DNA of 64,000 nucleotides from Arsenophonus sp052174115 (GCA_052174115.1 JBQMRX010000001.1:372001-436000), one strand, 5' to 3'. Counted from the stretch's first letter, positions 38,192 to 48,067 are shown. A program made the numbers and translations. The notes: generated by a model not told the origin, from the letters alone.

Positions 38192-39529
38192 CTATTTTAC
38201 TTGTTTGATTGCATCAGCAATTTTGTTAGCCATTATAGTAACTTGTTTTTTATTTTCACCTTCTACCATGATTCTAATTAAAGATTCAGTACCAGATTTA
38301 CGTAATAAAACTCGTCCAATACCAGCTAGTTCTTTTTCAACTTGTTTTACAACATTTAAAACATGAGTTGTTGTTAATGGATTATAAGTACCAGAAAAAT
38401 GTACATTTATCAATACCTGAGGTATTAATTTGATATCATAACAAAGATCATGAAGACTCATCTCATTGCGAATCATTGCACTTAAAACTTGCAAACTAGC
38501 AATAATACCATCACATGTTGTAGTTTTATCTAACAAAATAATATGGCCTGAATTTTCAGCACCAAAACGCCATCCTTGCTCTTGTAATTTTTTAAGAACA
38601 TAACGATCACCTACTTTTGTTCGAATAAAAGGTATATTTAATTCTTTTAAAGCTAATTCTAATCCAATATTACTCATTAATGTACCGACAACTCCACCAA
38701 ATAATTGACCTTGTCGAAGTCCATCACGAGTAATGATATAAAGAATTTGATCACCATCTATTCTATCTCCCAAATGATCAACCATTATTACACGATCACC
38801 ATCACCATCAAAAGCAAGACCAACATCAGCTTTTTCTTTAATAACACGTTTTTGTAACATTACAATATCAGTTGCGCCACAGCCCTGATTAATATTAAGT
38901 CCATTAGGTTCACATCCAATTGTGATAACCTTTGCTCCAAGTTCGCTTAAAATATTCGGAGCAACATGATATGTTGCTCCATTAGCGCAATCTAAAACAA
39001 TTTTTAATCCATTTAAATCTTGTTCAATTGGAAATGTTTTTTTGCAATATTCCATGTAACAACTAGCAGCATCAATAAAATGATTAGCACGTCCTAATTC
39101 CGCAGACTTTACACAAGTAAGTGGTTTTTTCATTTCTTTTTCTATTGCTTCTTCTACACTATCAAGTAATTTAGTTCCATTAATTGAAAAAAATTTAATT
39201 CCATTATCATGATAAGGATTATGTGAAGCTGAAATAACAATACCTGCTTCTGCACGATATGTACGGGTTAAATAAGCAATCGCTGGCGTTGGCATAGGAC
39301 CTGTAAATGAAGTAGATAAACCAGCTGCAGAAAGACCAGCCTTTAAAGCTGATTCTAACATATAACCAGAAATTCGAGTATCTTTACCTATGATTATTTT
39401 TCGAGAACCATGGCGCGCTAAAATTTTACCAGCAGCCCAACCTAATTTTAAAAAAAAATCAGGAGTAATTGGATTTTCTCCTACTTTGCCACGAATACCA
39501 TCAGTGCCAAAATATTTGCGCTTACTCAT
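38192..39529 (-). CDS. glmM: Phosphoglucosamine mutase
   Basis: Converts glucosamine-6-phosphate to glucosamine-1-phosphate for UDP-GlcNAc, feeding peptidoglycan and LPS. 445 aa, same as E. coli. The phosphorylated serine is Ser102 in GIVISASHNPYHDNGIKFF; the metal loop DGDGDRV and sugar-binding GENSGH (near residue 325) and the phosphate loop RKSGTESLIRIMVE are present. Its ATG overlaps the folP stop by four bases (ATGA), so the two are coupled. Confidence 0.97.
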   Translation of the reverse strand: MSKRKYFGTDGIRGKVGENPITPDFFLKLGWAAGKILARHGSRKIIIGKDTRISGYMLESALKAGLSAAGLSTSFTGPMPTPAIAYLTRTYRAEAGIVISASHNPYHDNGIKFFSINGTKLLDSVEEAIEKEMKKPLTCVKSAELGRANHFIDAASCYMEYCKKTFPIEQDLNGLKIVLDCANGATYHVAPNILSELGAKVITIGCEPNGLNINQGCGATDIVMLQKRVIKEKADVGLAFDGDGDRVIMVDHLGDRIDGDQILYIITRDGLRQGQLFGGVVGTLMSNIGLELALKELNIPFIRTKVGDRYVLKKLQEQGWRFGAENSGHIILLDKTTTCDGIIASLQVLSAMIRNEMSLHDLCYDIKLIPQVLINVHFSGTYNPLTTTHVLNVVKQVEKELAGIGRVLLRKSGTESLIRIMVEGENKKQVTIMANKIADAIKQVK

Positions 39530-40371
39530 AATTGTCTATTTCCTTTATCTAAAAGGGTTGCTTGAATAACCTTCATAGCTTGTACAGTTTCTTTTACATC
39601 ATGAACGCGAACAATATGTACCCCTTGCATAGCTGCGATAACTGCACATACAATACTACCAATAAGCCGTTTATTTATTGGTAATTTTAATAAATCACCA
39701 ATCATAGATTTACGAGACATACCAACTAATAATGGTACTCCTAAAGTATGAAATTCATTTAATTTTCCTAATAATTGATAATTATGTGTAATATTTTTGC
39801 CAAAACCAAAACCTGGATCAATAATCAAATTATTTTTTGTAATACCAGCAGCATTACAGCGATTTATTTCATTTAATAAATATTGTTTTACTTCTTCAAC
39901 TACATTTTTATAATTTAATATTTGTTGCATTGTTTTAGGTTGACCTAACATATGCATAATACAAATCGCTAATCCACTTTCAGAAGCAGTTTTCAATGCG
40001 TCTTTTTCATGTAATGCCCGGACATCATTAATAATATGAGCACCGACTTTGGCTGCTTCTTTCATAACAATAGCTTTAGAAGTATCAACTGATACCAAAA
40101 TTTCAAAACGTTTAGTTATTGCTTCAATTATTGGAATAACTCGATCAAGTTCTTCTTGTAAACTTACTTCATTAGCACCAGGTCTAGTTGATTCTCCGCC
40201 AATATCAATTATTTTTGCACCATATTTTACTATATTTGCTGCATATTTAAATGCATGATTATAACAATTATATATGCCACCATCAGAAAAAGAATCCGGA
40301 GTTATATTTAATATTCCCATAACAATAGGATGATTAAATTCAAAATCTTTTTTTTTAATAGTAATTTTCAT
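39526..40371 (-). CDS. folP: Dihydropteroate synthase
   Basis: Joins p-aminobenzoate to the pterin pyrophosphate in folate synthesis. 281 aa (E. coli 282). The better start is ATG 40371 (MKITIKKKDF), with AAGG 5 nt upstream; a GTG at 40377 lies inside that site. Motifs: MGILNITPDSFSDGG, DIGGESTRPGA, SVDTSKA, NDVRAL, DPGFGFGK and GMSRKS near residue 220. A large perfect hairpin (40380-40430) lies just before the ribosome-binding site. Target family of sulfonamides. Confidence 0.96.
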   Translation of the reverse strand: MKITIKKKDFEFNHPIVMGILNITPDSFSDGGIYNCYNHAFKYAANIVKYGAKIIDIGGESTRPGANEVSLQEELDRVIPIIEAITKRFEILVSVDTSKAIVMKEAAKVGAHIINDVRALHEKDALKTASESGLAICIMHMLGQPKTMQQILNYKNVVEEVKQYLLNEINRCNAAGITKNNLIIDPGFGFGKNITHNYQLLGKLNEFHTLGVPLLVGMSRKSMIGDLLKLPINKRLIGSIVCAVIAAMQGVHIVRVHDVKETVQAMKVIQATLLDKGNRQL

Positions 40372-40379
40372 AATCACCT

Positions 40380-40430
40380 TAATTAATCAAATAAAACCAT
40401 AAATTATTTATGGTTTTATTTGATTAATTA
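40380..40430 (-). promoter_or_regulatory. 24-bp perfect hairpin between ftsH and folP
   Basis: Arms 40380-40403 and 40407-40430 are exact complements with a 3-nt loop (TTA). The structure starts 24 nt past the ftsH stop and ends about 5 nt before the folP AAGG. It fills the intercistronic gap and has no T run after it, so mRNA processing or uncoupling is as likely as termination. Confidence 0.75.
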
Positions 40431-40454
40431 TTATATATTAGAAATTTATCATTA

Positions 40455-42410
40455 TTAATGATTTTCTATATTATTATTATCATTTTCATGCAAATTATCT
40501 TTATTTTTATTAGAATTAATATTTTTTTCTATCTCTTTTTGTTCAGATGAAGATGTTGAAGTATGATTATTATCATCATTATTATTCCATCCAACAGGTA
40601 CTCTAACTAAACGACGATTCATTAAATCATCAATTTGAAATGCATCAATAGTTTCATATTTCATTAATGCATCCTTCATACTATGAAGGATATCAATATG
40701 ATTATTTAAAATTTGACGAGCACGTTTATAATTACGATCAATAATTGCTTTAATTTCTTCATCAATTACTCGTGCTGTTTCATCGGACATATGATTAGCT
40801 TTAGCAACAGAACGACCAAGAAAAATTTCACCTTCTTCTTCAGCATAAAGTAATGGTCCTAATTTTTCAGAAAAACCCCATTGTGTAACCATATTACGAG
40901 CAAGATTAGTTGCTATTTTAATATCATTTGATGCACCAGTAGACACTTTTTCTGAACCATAAATAATTTCTTCCGCTAATCTTCCACCATAAAGTGTTGA
41001 AATTTGACTTTCTAATTTTTGACGACTTGCACTAATTTGATCACCTTCTGGCAAAAAAAATGTAACACCTAACGCACGACCACGAGGTATAATCGTTACT
41101 TTATGAACAGGATCATGCTCAGGAACAATTCGTCCAATAATCGCATGACCAGCTTCGTGATAGGCGGTAGATTCTTTTTGTTCTTCTGTCATCACCATAG
41201 ATCGTCGCTCAGTACCCATCATAATCTTATCTTTTGCTTTTTCAAATTCTAACATTGCAACAACACGCTTATTTCCGCGAGCAGCAAAAAGAGCTGCTTC
41301 ATTAACTAAATTAGCTAAATCAGCCCCAGAAAAACCTGGTGTTCCTCTAGCTAAAACCGAAACATCAACGTTAGAATCTAAAGGTACACGACGCATATGA
41401 ACTTTTAAAATTTGTTCACGACCACGTACATCAGGTAAACCAACAACAACTTGTCGATCGAAACGTCCTGGACGTAATAATGCTGGATCTAACACATCTG
41501 GACGGTTAGTAGCTGCAATAACAATAATGCCCTCATTACCTTCAAATCCATCCATCTCTACCAACATTTGGTTAAGAGTTTGTTCACGTTCATCATGCCC
41601 ACCTCCTAAACCTGCACCACGTTGTCGACCAACAGCATCAATTTCATCAATAAAGATAATACAAGGTGCTGCTTTTTTTGCTTGTTCAAACATATCACGA
41701 ACACGAGAAGCACCAACACCGACAAACATTTCTACAAAATCTGAACCAGAAATAGTAAAAAAAGGAACTTTTGCTTCACCAGCAATCGCTTTAGCTAATA
41801 AAGTCTTACCTGTTCCTGGTGGTCCTACCATTAAAATTCCTTTAGGAATTTTACCACCTAATTTTTGAAAGCGACCTGGTTCCCGTAAGTATTCAGCTAA
41901 TTCACTAACCTCTTCTTTAGCTTCATCACAACCAACAACATCAGCAAAAGTTGTTTTAATTTGATCTTCTGTTAGTATACGCGCTTTGCTTTTACCAAAA
42001 GACATAGCACCTTTACCACCTCCTCCCTGCATTTGACGCATAAAAAAAATCCAAACTCCAATTAATAAAAACATTGGAAACCAGGAAATAAAAATAGTTG
42101 CTAAGAAACTTTGCTCTTTAGGTGGCTCACCAATAACAATAACATGTCTTTCAAGTAAAGTATCCAATAATCTTGGATCATTTCTCATTGGAATATAAGT
42201 TGTATAAAAACTGTTATCCGTTTTCTTAACACTAATTTCACGATCAGAAATCCGTACTTCACGTATCTGATCCTGAGTTAACTCATTCATAAAAGTAGAA
42301 TATTCCACTCTACGACTATTCGAATCGCTAGGACCAAAACTCTGGAATATAGACATAAGGATTATCGCAATGACTACCCAGAGAATCAGGTTTTTCGCCA
42401 TGTCACTCAA
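40455..42410 (-). CDS. ftsH: ATP-dependent zinc metalloprotease FtsH
   Basis: Membrane AAA+ protease that degrades unassembled membrane proteins and regulators such as LpxC. 651 aa read from TTG 42410, which has GAGG 8 nt upstream; an ATG three codons later (MAKNLILW) is the alternative. Two membrane helices (about residues 7-25 and 100-120) flank a periplasmic loop; then Walker A GPPGTGKT, DEID, the second region of homology, and the zinc site HEAGH. The C-terminal tail is Asn-rich and diverged. HflK and HflC, its inhibitors, are also kept in this window. Confidence 0.97.
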   Translation of the reverse strand: MSDMAKNLILWVVIAIILMSIFQSFGPSDSNSRRVEYSTFMNELTQDQIREVRISDREISVKKTDNSFYTTYIPMRNDPRLLDTLLERHVIVIGEPPKEQSFLATIFISWFPMFLLIGVWIFFMRQMQGGGGKGAMSFGKSKARILTEDQIKTTFADVVGCDEAKEEVSELAEYLREPGRFQKLGGKIPKGILMVGPPGTGKTLLAKAIAGEAKVPFFTISGSDFVEMFVGVGASRVRDMFEQAKKAAPCIIFIDEIDAVGRQRGAGLGGGHDEREQTLNQMLVEMDGFEGNEGIIVIAATNRPDVLDPALLRPGRFDRQVVVGLPDVRGREQILKVHMRRVPLDSNVDVSVLARGTPGFSGADLANLVNEAALFAARGNKRVVAMLEFEKAKDKIMMGTERRSMVMTEEQKESTAYHEAGHAIIGRIVPEHDPVHKVTIIPRGRALGVTFFLPEGDQISASRQKLESQISTLYGGRLAEEIIYGSEKVSTGASNDIKIATNLARNMVTQWGFSEKLGPLLYAEEEGEIFLGRSVAKANHMSDETARVIDEEIKAIIDRNYKRARQILNNHIDILHSMKDALMKYETIDAFQIDDLMNRRLVRVPVGWNNNDDNNHTSTSSSEQKEIEKNINSNKNKDNLHENDNNNIENH

Positions 42411-42460
42411 GAGATGAACCTCTTCACTACAACTATGATAAATAAATAACGTACAGGATA

Positions 42461-43087
42461 CTATATTTTTCGTCCTGTCGCTACAATATACACTTCACGT
42501 GAACGTGATCGTGAAGCATTTGGTTTACGAATTTTAACTTTTAAAAAAAGAGAACGAACTTCTCTTAAATATTCATTAAAACCCTCTCCATGAAATACTT
42601 TAACAACAAAATTTCCTCCAACAACTAATACATAACGACACATATTCAATGCTAACTCAGCTAAATATATGGATTTAGGAGTATCAATTACACGTATTCC
42701 GCTCATATTTGGAGCCATATCTGACATAATAACCTGGATTTTTTTTTCACCAATTCGTTCAAGTAATATTTCTAATGTCTTCTTATTTCGAAAATCTCCT
42801 TGTAAGAAATCAACACTAACAATAGGATCCATTAATAATAAATCACATGCAATAATCCAACCATTAATCCCAATTTTAGTTATTGCGTATTGGGACCAAC
42901 CACCAGGTGCTGCGCCTAAATCAACAATATTCATACCAGATTTAAATATTTTATCACTTTCTTGAATTTCATTTAATTTAAACCACGCACGTGAACGAAT
43001 TTTTTTTTGTGCTTGAAAAACATATTTATCATTAAAATGTTCTTGTAGCCAACGAGTAGAACTTACTGAATGTTTTTTATTGACCAT
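42461..43087 (-). CDS. rlmE: 23S rRNA 2'-O-methyltransferase RlmE (FtsJ/RrmJ)
   Basis: Methylates U2552 in the ribosomal A loop, helping late 50S assembly. 208 aa (E. coli 209). The K-D-K-E tetrad is visible: Lys of RSRAWFKLNEI near residue 38, Asp of VIMSDMAPNMSG near 124, Lys of GGNFVVKVFHGEG near 164, and Glu in REVYIVA near 200; the SAM loop is VDLGAAPGGWSQ. Immediately before ftsH (50-bp gap), as in E. coli. Confidence 0.96.
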   Translation of the reverse strand: MVNKKHSVSSTRWLQEHFNDKYVFQAQKKIRSRAWFKLNEIQESDKIFKSGMNIVDLGAAPGGWSQYAITKIGINGWIIACDLLLMDPIVSVDFLQGDFRNKKTLEILLERIGEKKIQVIMSDMAPNMSGIRVIDTPKSIYLAELALNMCRYVLVVGGNFVVKVFHGEGFNEYLREVRSLFLKVKIRKPNASRSRSREVYIVATGRKI

Positions 43088-43265
43088 TATTTCTTTAATT
43101 ATATATAAAATAATACTTATTTATCCTTCGATATAATAAAATTATAGAATTTGTAATTATATCTAAAAATGATGTTAAAATATATTGTTTCAATCCAAGT
43201 AAAATAAAAATAATAACTTTTAATAAAAAATAAATACAATAAGTTAAAATTCTTTTTTATCATCA

Positions 43266-43300
43266 AATAATGTATTATTTATTATAAATAATACATTATT
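43266..43300. repeat. 16-bp perfect hairpin upstream of rlmE
   Basis: Arms 43266-43281 and 43285-43300 (AATAATGTATTATTTA) with loop TTA, between greA and rlmE. It falls inside the yhbY fossil, so it is probably not a yhbY feature; it may end greA transcripts. Confidence 0.6.
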
Positions 43301-43306
43301 TTTATT

Positions 43307-43363
43307 AAAGGTGTTTTAGTAGAAATTGAAAAAAATATGCATATTATAAATTTATTAAAATAA
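43307..43363 (+). pseudogene. yhbY: Fossil of yhbY (50S-associated CRM-domain protein)
   Basis: Reads KGVLVEIEKNMHIINLLK then stop, aligned with the YhbY segment TEGVLAEIEQALEHHELIK. It is on the plus strand between rlmE and greA, where yhbY lies divergent from rlmE in E. coli. Flanking sequence of about the gene's length is too eroded to read. YhbY binds pre-50S particles. Confidence 0.6.
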
Positions 43364-43500
43364 TGTTATTTTAAAAAAACTCATACTATTAATAATTTAT
43401 ATATCCTATTGTTTTTATTTTAAAATAAAAGACTAATATAGTTTTTATTTTAAAATGAACTCAAAAATAAATATAGTGTTTTAAAATAAGATAAAAATCT

Positions 43501-43977
43501 TTAAATATATTCCACTTTTAAAATTTTATATTTAATTTTACCTCCAGGAGTGATAATAACTGAAATATCATTTATAGTTTTACCAATTAAACCTCGAGCT
43601 ATTGGTGAATTAATAGAAATAAGATTTTTTTTAATATCAGCTTCATCATGACCAACAATACGATAAGTTAAATTTTCATTTGTCGTCATATTAAATATAG
43701 TAACTTTCGTTCCAAATATTACACGATTGTTATTTTTTATTTTTGTTATATCAATAATTTGTGAATGAGATAATTTTACTTCAATCTCTTGAATACGACC
43801 TTCGCAAAATCCTTGTTGCTCGCGTGCAGCATGATATTCTGCATTTTCTTTTAAATCACCATGTTTACGAGCTTCTGTAATAGCAGAAATAATTTCAGGT
43901 CGACGAATATTTTTTAAAAACTCTAACTCTTCACGCAACTTTTCTGCACCACGTACTGTCATTGGAATCTGTTTCAT
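43501..43977 (-). CDS. greA: Transcription elongation factor GreA
   Basis: Enters the secondary channel of RNA polymerase and stimulates cleavage of backtracked RNA. 158 aa from ATG 43977 (MKQIPMTVRGAEKLREEL); AGAGG lies upstream. The coiled-coil tip acidic pair is in EARKHGDLKENAEYHAAREQ. The C-terminal FKBP-like domain contains SPIARGLIGK. Intact. E. coli has dacB divergent next to it; here only A/T spacer is present. Confidence 0.97.
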   Translation of the reverse strand: MKQIPMTVRGAEKLREELEFLKNIRRPEIISAITEARKHGDLKENAEYHAAREQQGFCEGRIQEIEVKLSHSQIIDITKIKNNNRVIFGTKVTIFNMTTNENLTYRIVGHDEADIKKNLISINSPIARGLIGKTINDISVIITPGGKIKYKILKVEYI

Positions 43978-44822
43978 CAATAAATAACCTCTGATTTTTT
44001 CATAAAAAAATTAAACATCTTATTGATTTTTTTATAAAAACAAATTTTTTACTTTTGAAAAATAACATGCCAGAAAAATAATATATTGTTAAATATTAAT
44101 TTTTAACTTTATTATTCTATGATTTAATTAAGTATTATAATATCATGTAATTAATATAAATTTATTATTTACTATTTTTTATATTAAACTTTAACCTCAT
44201 TATTATATACACATATCTATTTTATATATAATATTTATAATTTTTTAAAAAAATGATATTGTTTATTTATTTATCTTTTTATATTTAATTATAAATTATT
44301 ATAACGAATTAAAATTATATTAATAATATTTAAAAACAACTAAAAATAAATTTTAATACACTAATTCAATTAAATAAATAAATATTAAAATAATTAATAG
44401 TAATTTAATTATCTATTATCAACTCTTACTAACTAAAATAAAGATTATTTAAACATATGTAAAATATTACAATATAATATTTTATTTTTTTGTTAAAAAA
44501 AATACTAAAATATTTCTTATTAATCACTTTGATGATAACAATAGTTCTAATGATATTATTTATTTGTACTATTAATTTTTATTAAAATAAACTGTTATAG
44601 TATTTTACTAAAATTTTTAAAAATATTACATTATAATAGTTAATGTAATTTTAAAAAATATAAAATTAAAGATATATTTTATTTTTAAAATATTTATATT
44701 TTATATTATTTATAATATTATTTCTACTAAATATTTATTATATAAATTTAATTTAAAATTATAATAATTGTTATTTATGTTTATTATTTATATAAAAAAT
44801 AAAATATATTTATTAATTTCTA
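43978..44822. other. Spacer greA-obgE, site of lost dacB
   Basis: A/T-rich, no ORF. In enterics dacB lies here on the plus strand; I looked for its penicillin-binding motifs and found none. Confidence 0.5.
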
Positions 44823-44872
44823 ATACAATAAAATTATTTATTATTTATAAATATTAAATAATTTTATTGTAT
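44823..44872 (-). terminator. Hairpin after obgE
   Basis: Perfect 18-bp arms (44823-44840 and 44855-44872) with a 14-nt loop, 95 nt downstream of the obgE stop. No T run follows on the minus strand, so intrinsic termination is uncertain. Confidence 0.5.
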
Positions 44873-44966
44873 ATTTTTATCTAATCTATTTTACTATTAA
44901 ATATTTATTTTTTTAATAATTATCTCAATAAATTAAAATTTATATGATTAAACTAATACTATTTAT

Positions 44967-45986
44967 CTATATATTTTTAGGAAAATTTAAATTATGTTTT
45001 ATAATATCTGAACAAAGTAATTTAATGCCAAATTGAGTTATTGAAGAAATTTTATAATATTTATTTTTCCAATCTAATGCTTTGATAATATCATTTACAC
45101 GATTATTTGTTTCTTGAGCAGTCAAAAGATCAATTTTATTAAAAACTAACCATCGTGGTTTTTTTGCTAGTTTTTTACTATATTTTTTTAATTCTATATC
45201 AATTATTTGAATATTTTTAAGTGGATCGGAGCCATCAAGAGGATAAATATCAATTAAGTGTAAAAGTATTGTACAACGTTCTAAATGTTTTAAAAAACGA
45301 ATCCCAAGACCTAAACCTTCTGCGGCTCCTTCAATTAAACCAGGAATATCTGCAATAATAAAACTTTCTTTATTATTTATACGCACTAAACCTAAACTTG
45401 GTATTAAAGTAGTAAATGGATAATCAGCAACTTTTGGTTTTGCCGCAGAAATTGAACGAATAAAAGTAGATTTTCCAGCATTTGGAATGCCTAATATTCC
45501 TACGTCAGCAAGTAATATTAATTCAAGTGCTAATTCTTTTATTTCTCCCTTTTTTCCCATTGTTTTTTGATAAGGAATACGATTAACTGATGATTTAAAT
45601 CGAGTATTACCTAAACCATGAAATCCACCTTTTGCAACCATTAAAGATTGCCCATGATGAATCATATCTCCAATGTTTTCTTTTTTTGAAAGATCACGTA
45701 TTCGCGTACCAACTGGAACTTTAATAAAATTATCTTGACCACGCTTTCCTGTACAATCAAAACTTCGACCATTTTGTCCACATTCAGCTCTAAAGATTGT
45801 TTTAAATCGATAATCAATTAATGTATTAAGATTTTTATCAGCAAATAAATAAATATCTCCACCATCTCCTCCATTTCCACCATTAGGTCCACCCTTAGGG
45901 ATATATTTTTCACGACGAAAACTAATACAGCCATTACCACCATCGCCAGCTATAACTAATATTTTTACTTCATCAACAAATTTCAT
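44967..45986 (-). CDS. obgE: Obg family GTPase ObgE/CgtA, without the acidic tail
   Basis: Essential GTPase that binds the 50S subunit and links ribosome assembly to nutrient state. 339 aa, against 390 in E. coli. The Gly-rich Obg fold (GDGGNGCISFRREKYIPKGGP...) spans about 1-158, then G1 GIPNAGKST, G3 DIPGLIEGAA, G4 NKID and G5 SSI. The protein ends shortly after G5 and lacks the roughly 50-residue Asp/Glu-rich C-terminus of E. coli ObgE, as in some other small genomes. Follows rpmA by 83 bp; yhbE, found between them in E. coli, is gone. Confidence 0.96.
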   Translation of the reverse strand: MKFVDEVKILVIAGDGGNGCISFRREKYIPKGGPNGGNGGDGGDIYLFADKNLNTLIDYRFKTIFRAECGQNGRSFDCTGKRGQDNFIKVPVGTRIRDLSKKENIGDMIHHGQSLMVAKGGFHGLGNTRFKSSVNRIPYQKTMGKKGEIKELALELILLADVGILGIPNAGKSTFIRSISAAKPKVADYPFTTLIPSLGLVRINNKESFIIADIPGLIEGAAEGLGLGIRFLKHLERCTILLHLIDIYPLDGSDPLKNIQIIDIELKKYSKKLAKKPRWLVFNKIDLLTAQETNNRVNDIIKALDWKNKYYKISSITQFGIKLLCSDIIKHNLNFPKNI

Positions 45987-46069
45987 TATCTTTTCTCAGC
46001 GTATTAAATAATAACTATATGCTAATATGATAATTTTATCAAAAGATGATATTAAATAAAATAACCTTA

Positions 46070-46324
46070 TCAAGCTTCGATACTGACATATTTACGTTTT
46101 TTTTGACCTTTAACTTTAAATTTAACTTTTCCATGAGTTAATGCAAAAAGAGTATAATCACGACCACAACCAACATTATTACCAGCATGAAATTTAGTAC
46201 CGCGTTGACGAACAATAATACTACCAGCTAAGACAGATTCACCACCAAAATGCTTTATACCTAATCGTTTAGATTCAGAATCACGTCCATTACGCGTTGA
46301 ACCACCGGCTTTTTTATGTGCCAT
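46070..46324 (-). CDS. rpmA: Ribosomal protein bL27
   Basis: Large-subunit protein whose N-terminal tail reaches the peptidyl-transferase centre. 84 aa (E. coli 85). Begins MAHKKAGGSTRNGRDSESKR, with no cleavable extension. Conserved LGIKHFGGE, GSIIVRQRGTKFHAGNNVG and GRDYTLFALTHGKVKF. AGGAG upstream. Cotranscribed with rplU (20-bp gap). Confidence 0.97.
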   Translation of the reverse strand: MAHKKAGGSTRNGRDSESKRLGIKHFGGESVLAGSIIVRQRGTKFHAGNNVGCGRDYTLFALTHGKVKFKVKGQKKRKYVSIEA

Positions 46325-46344
46325 TAATCCATTTCTCCTAATTT

Positions 46345-46653
46345 TTAAAAAATACTAATGATTTTAATATCTGTAAACCACTGACGATGACCTTGTTGTT
46401 TACGGCTATGTTTACGACGACGAAATTTAATAATTTTAATTTTTTCAGAACGACCGTGCGCAATAACTTTAGCTTTAATTTTAATATCTTTAATAAAAGG
46501 AGATCCTATTTTAATATTATTGTTACCAGCTATCATTAATACTTTATTAAACTCAATAGTTTCACCTATTGCAATATCTAGTTTTTCTAGGCGAATTATT
46601 TGAGATTTAGTTACTCGGTGTTGTTTAGCGCCACTTTGAAAAACTGCATACAT
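46345..46653 (-). CDS. rplU: Ribosomal protein bL21
   Basis: Large-subunit protein binding domain II of 23S rRNA. 102 aa (E. coli 103). MYAVFQSGAKQHRVTKSQ at the start and KFRRRKHSRKQQGHRQWFTDIKI at the end are hallmark segments. First gene of rplU-rpmA, divergent from ispB across 276 bp of A/T sequence that must hold both promoters. Confidence 0.97.
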   Translation of the reverse strand: MYAVFQSGAKQHRVTKSQIIRLEKLDIAIGETIEFNKVLMIAGNNNIKIGSPFIKDIKIKAKVIAHGRSEKIKIIKFRRRKHSRKQQGHRQWFTDIKIISIF

Positions 46654-46929
46654 ATAAACTCCGCTTAAAGCAATTTAATAATATATTTAATTTTAATATG
46701 AATTTTATAAAAATTTATAATATTCTATAAAATATACGTAAAAAGTATCAAAAATACAAGTTTAGAATTCAATTTAATAATAAAAATTTATTTTTTAAAA
46801 TGTATTTATTTTAAAGTCGTTCATTTCTAATTCATTTTACAGTAGAATCAACAAAAAATTAACAGTATAAAATTAAGATGAATAAATATTATGTTTAGAT
46901 AAAACTAAATTGATAAAAGAATTTATAAA

Positions 46930-47901
46930 ATGAATTTAGAATCAATTATTAATTTAACTGCAAAAGATATGGAAGCAGTTAATAAAGCAATTTTTAATCA
47001 ATTAAATTCAGATGTTTACCTCATTAATCAATTATGCCACTATATTATTAGTAGTGGTGGAAAAAAAATTCGACCTATGATTACTATCTTAGTTGGAAAG
47101 GCTTTAGGATATATAGGAGAAAAACATATTAATGTAGCAGCATTGATTGAATTTATTCATACTGCAACATTATTACATGATGATGTTGTTGATAAGTCAG
47201 CTTTACGGCGAGGTAAAAAAACAGCAAATGCTATTTTTGGTAATGCTGCTAGTGTATTAGTAGGAGATTTTATTTATACTCGATCATTTCAAATGATGAC
47301 AGAACTTAATTCTATGCCTATTTTGAAATTAATGTCTGATGCAACAAATATTATTGCAGAAGGTGAAATATTACAATTAATTAATTGTAATAATCCAAAT
47401 ATTACTGAAAGTACTTATATGAAAATAATATATAATAAAACTGCACGATTATTTGAAGCAGCAACACATGCATCAGCAATTGTATCAGGAGCTAATGAAA
47501 CACAACAACAAGCATTACGAGATTATGGGCGTTATCTTGGTACTGCTTTTCAACTTATTAATGATCTTCTTGATTATGATGTAAATAATAGTACTTTTGG
47601 TAAAAATATTGGCGATGATTTAGATGAAGGAAAACTAACACTACCTCTACTTCATGCAATGAAAAAAGGTACTGAAGAAGAATCTGCACTTATTTTTAAC
47701 TTAATAACAAAAGGTAATGGGCGTCATTTACTTAATAGTATATTAGTTACTATGAAACGCTGTGGATCGCTTGAATATACCCACAATCAAGCTAGAAAAG
47801 AAGCTAATAAAGCAATTAAAGCTCTCGATGTCTTACCTGATACATCTTATAAAGATGCTTTAATAAGCTTAGCTTTTATTTCTACTCAGTATCCACCGTA
47901 A
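46930..47901 (+). CDS. ispB: Octaprenyl diphosphate synthase
   Basis: Extends farnesyl diphosphate to the C40 side chain of ubiquinone and menaquinone. 323 aa, same as E. coli. First aspartate-rich motif DDVVD at residues 84-88 (LLHDDVVDKSALRRGKKT), GKKIRPM upstream for the pyrophosphate, second motif LINDLLDYD near residue 209. Divergent from rplU as in E. coli. Its presence implies a respiratory quinone, although menA was lost from this region. Confidence 0.96.
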   Translation: MNLESIINLTAKDMEAVNKAIFNQLNSDVYLINQLCHYIISSGGKKIRPMITILVGKALGYIGEKHINVAALIEFIHTATLLHDDVVDKSALRRGKKTANAIFGNAASVLVGDFIYTRSFQMMTELNSMPILKLMSDATNIIAEGEILQLINCNNPNITESTYMKIIYNKTARLFEAATHASAIVSGANETQQQALRDYGRYLGTAFQLINDLLDYDVNNSTFGKNIGDDLDEGKLTLPLLHAMKKGTEEESALIFNLITKGNGRHLLNSILVTMKRCGSLEYTHNQARKEANKAIKALDVLPDTSYKDALISLAFISTQYPP

Positions 47902-48009
47902 AATTTTTAAATTTTCATTTACTTTGTTAATTATATATTAATCGTTATTATAATTTAATATAAAATAATTATTTTAAATGAATACTCGTCAGTTTACTAA
48001 AAATTATAA

Positions 48010-48042
48010 ATAAAATTATAAGATTCATATATATAATTTTAT
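48010..48042. terminator. Hairpin between convergent ispB and mdh
   Basis: 11-bp arms ATAAAATTATA (48010-48020) and TATAATTTTAT (48032-48042) with an 11-nt loop. Position between two gene ends suggests a shared terminator; A/T arms make it weak. Confidence 0.4.
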
Positions 48043-48067
48043 ATTTTCATTTAAAATATTAAAAAAT

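Noticed and set aside
41527..41868. 113-codon ORF antisense to ftsH
   Set aside because: Arises from the codon pattern of the conserved AAA+ region on the other strand.
43978..44966. Search for a dacB fossil (SXXK, SXN, KTG motifs)
   Set aside because: No ordered motif set found on the plus strand.
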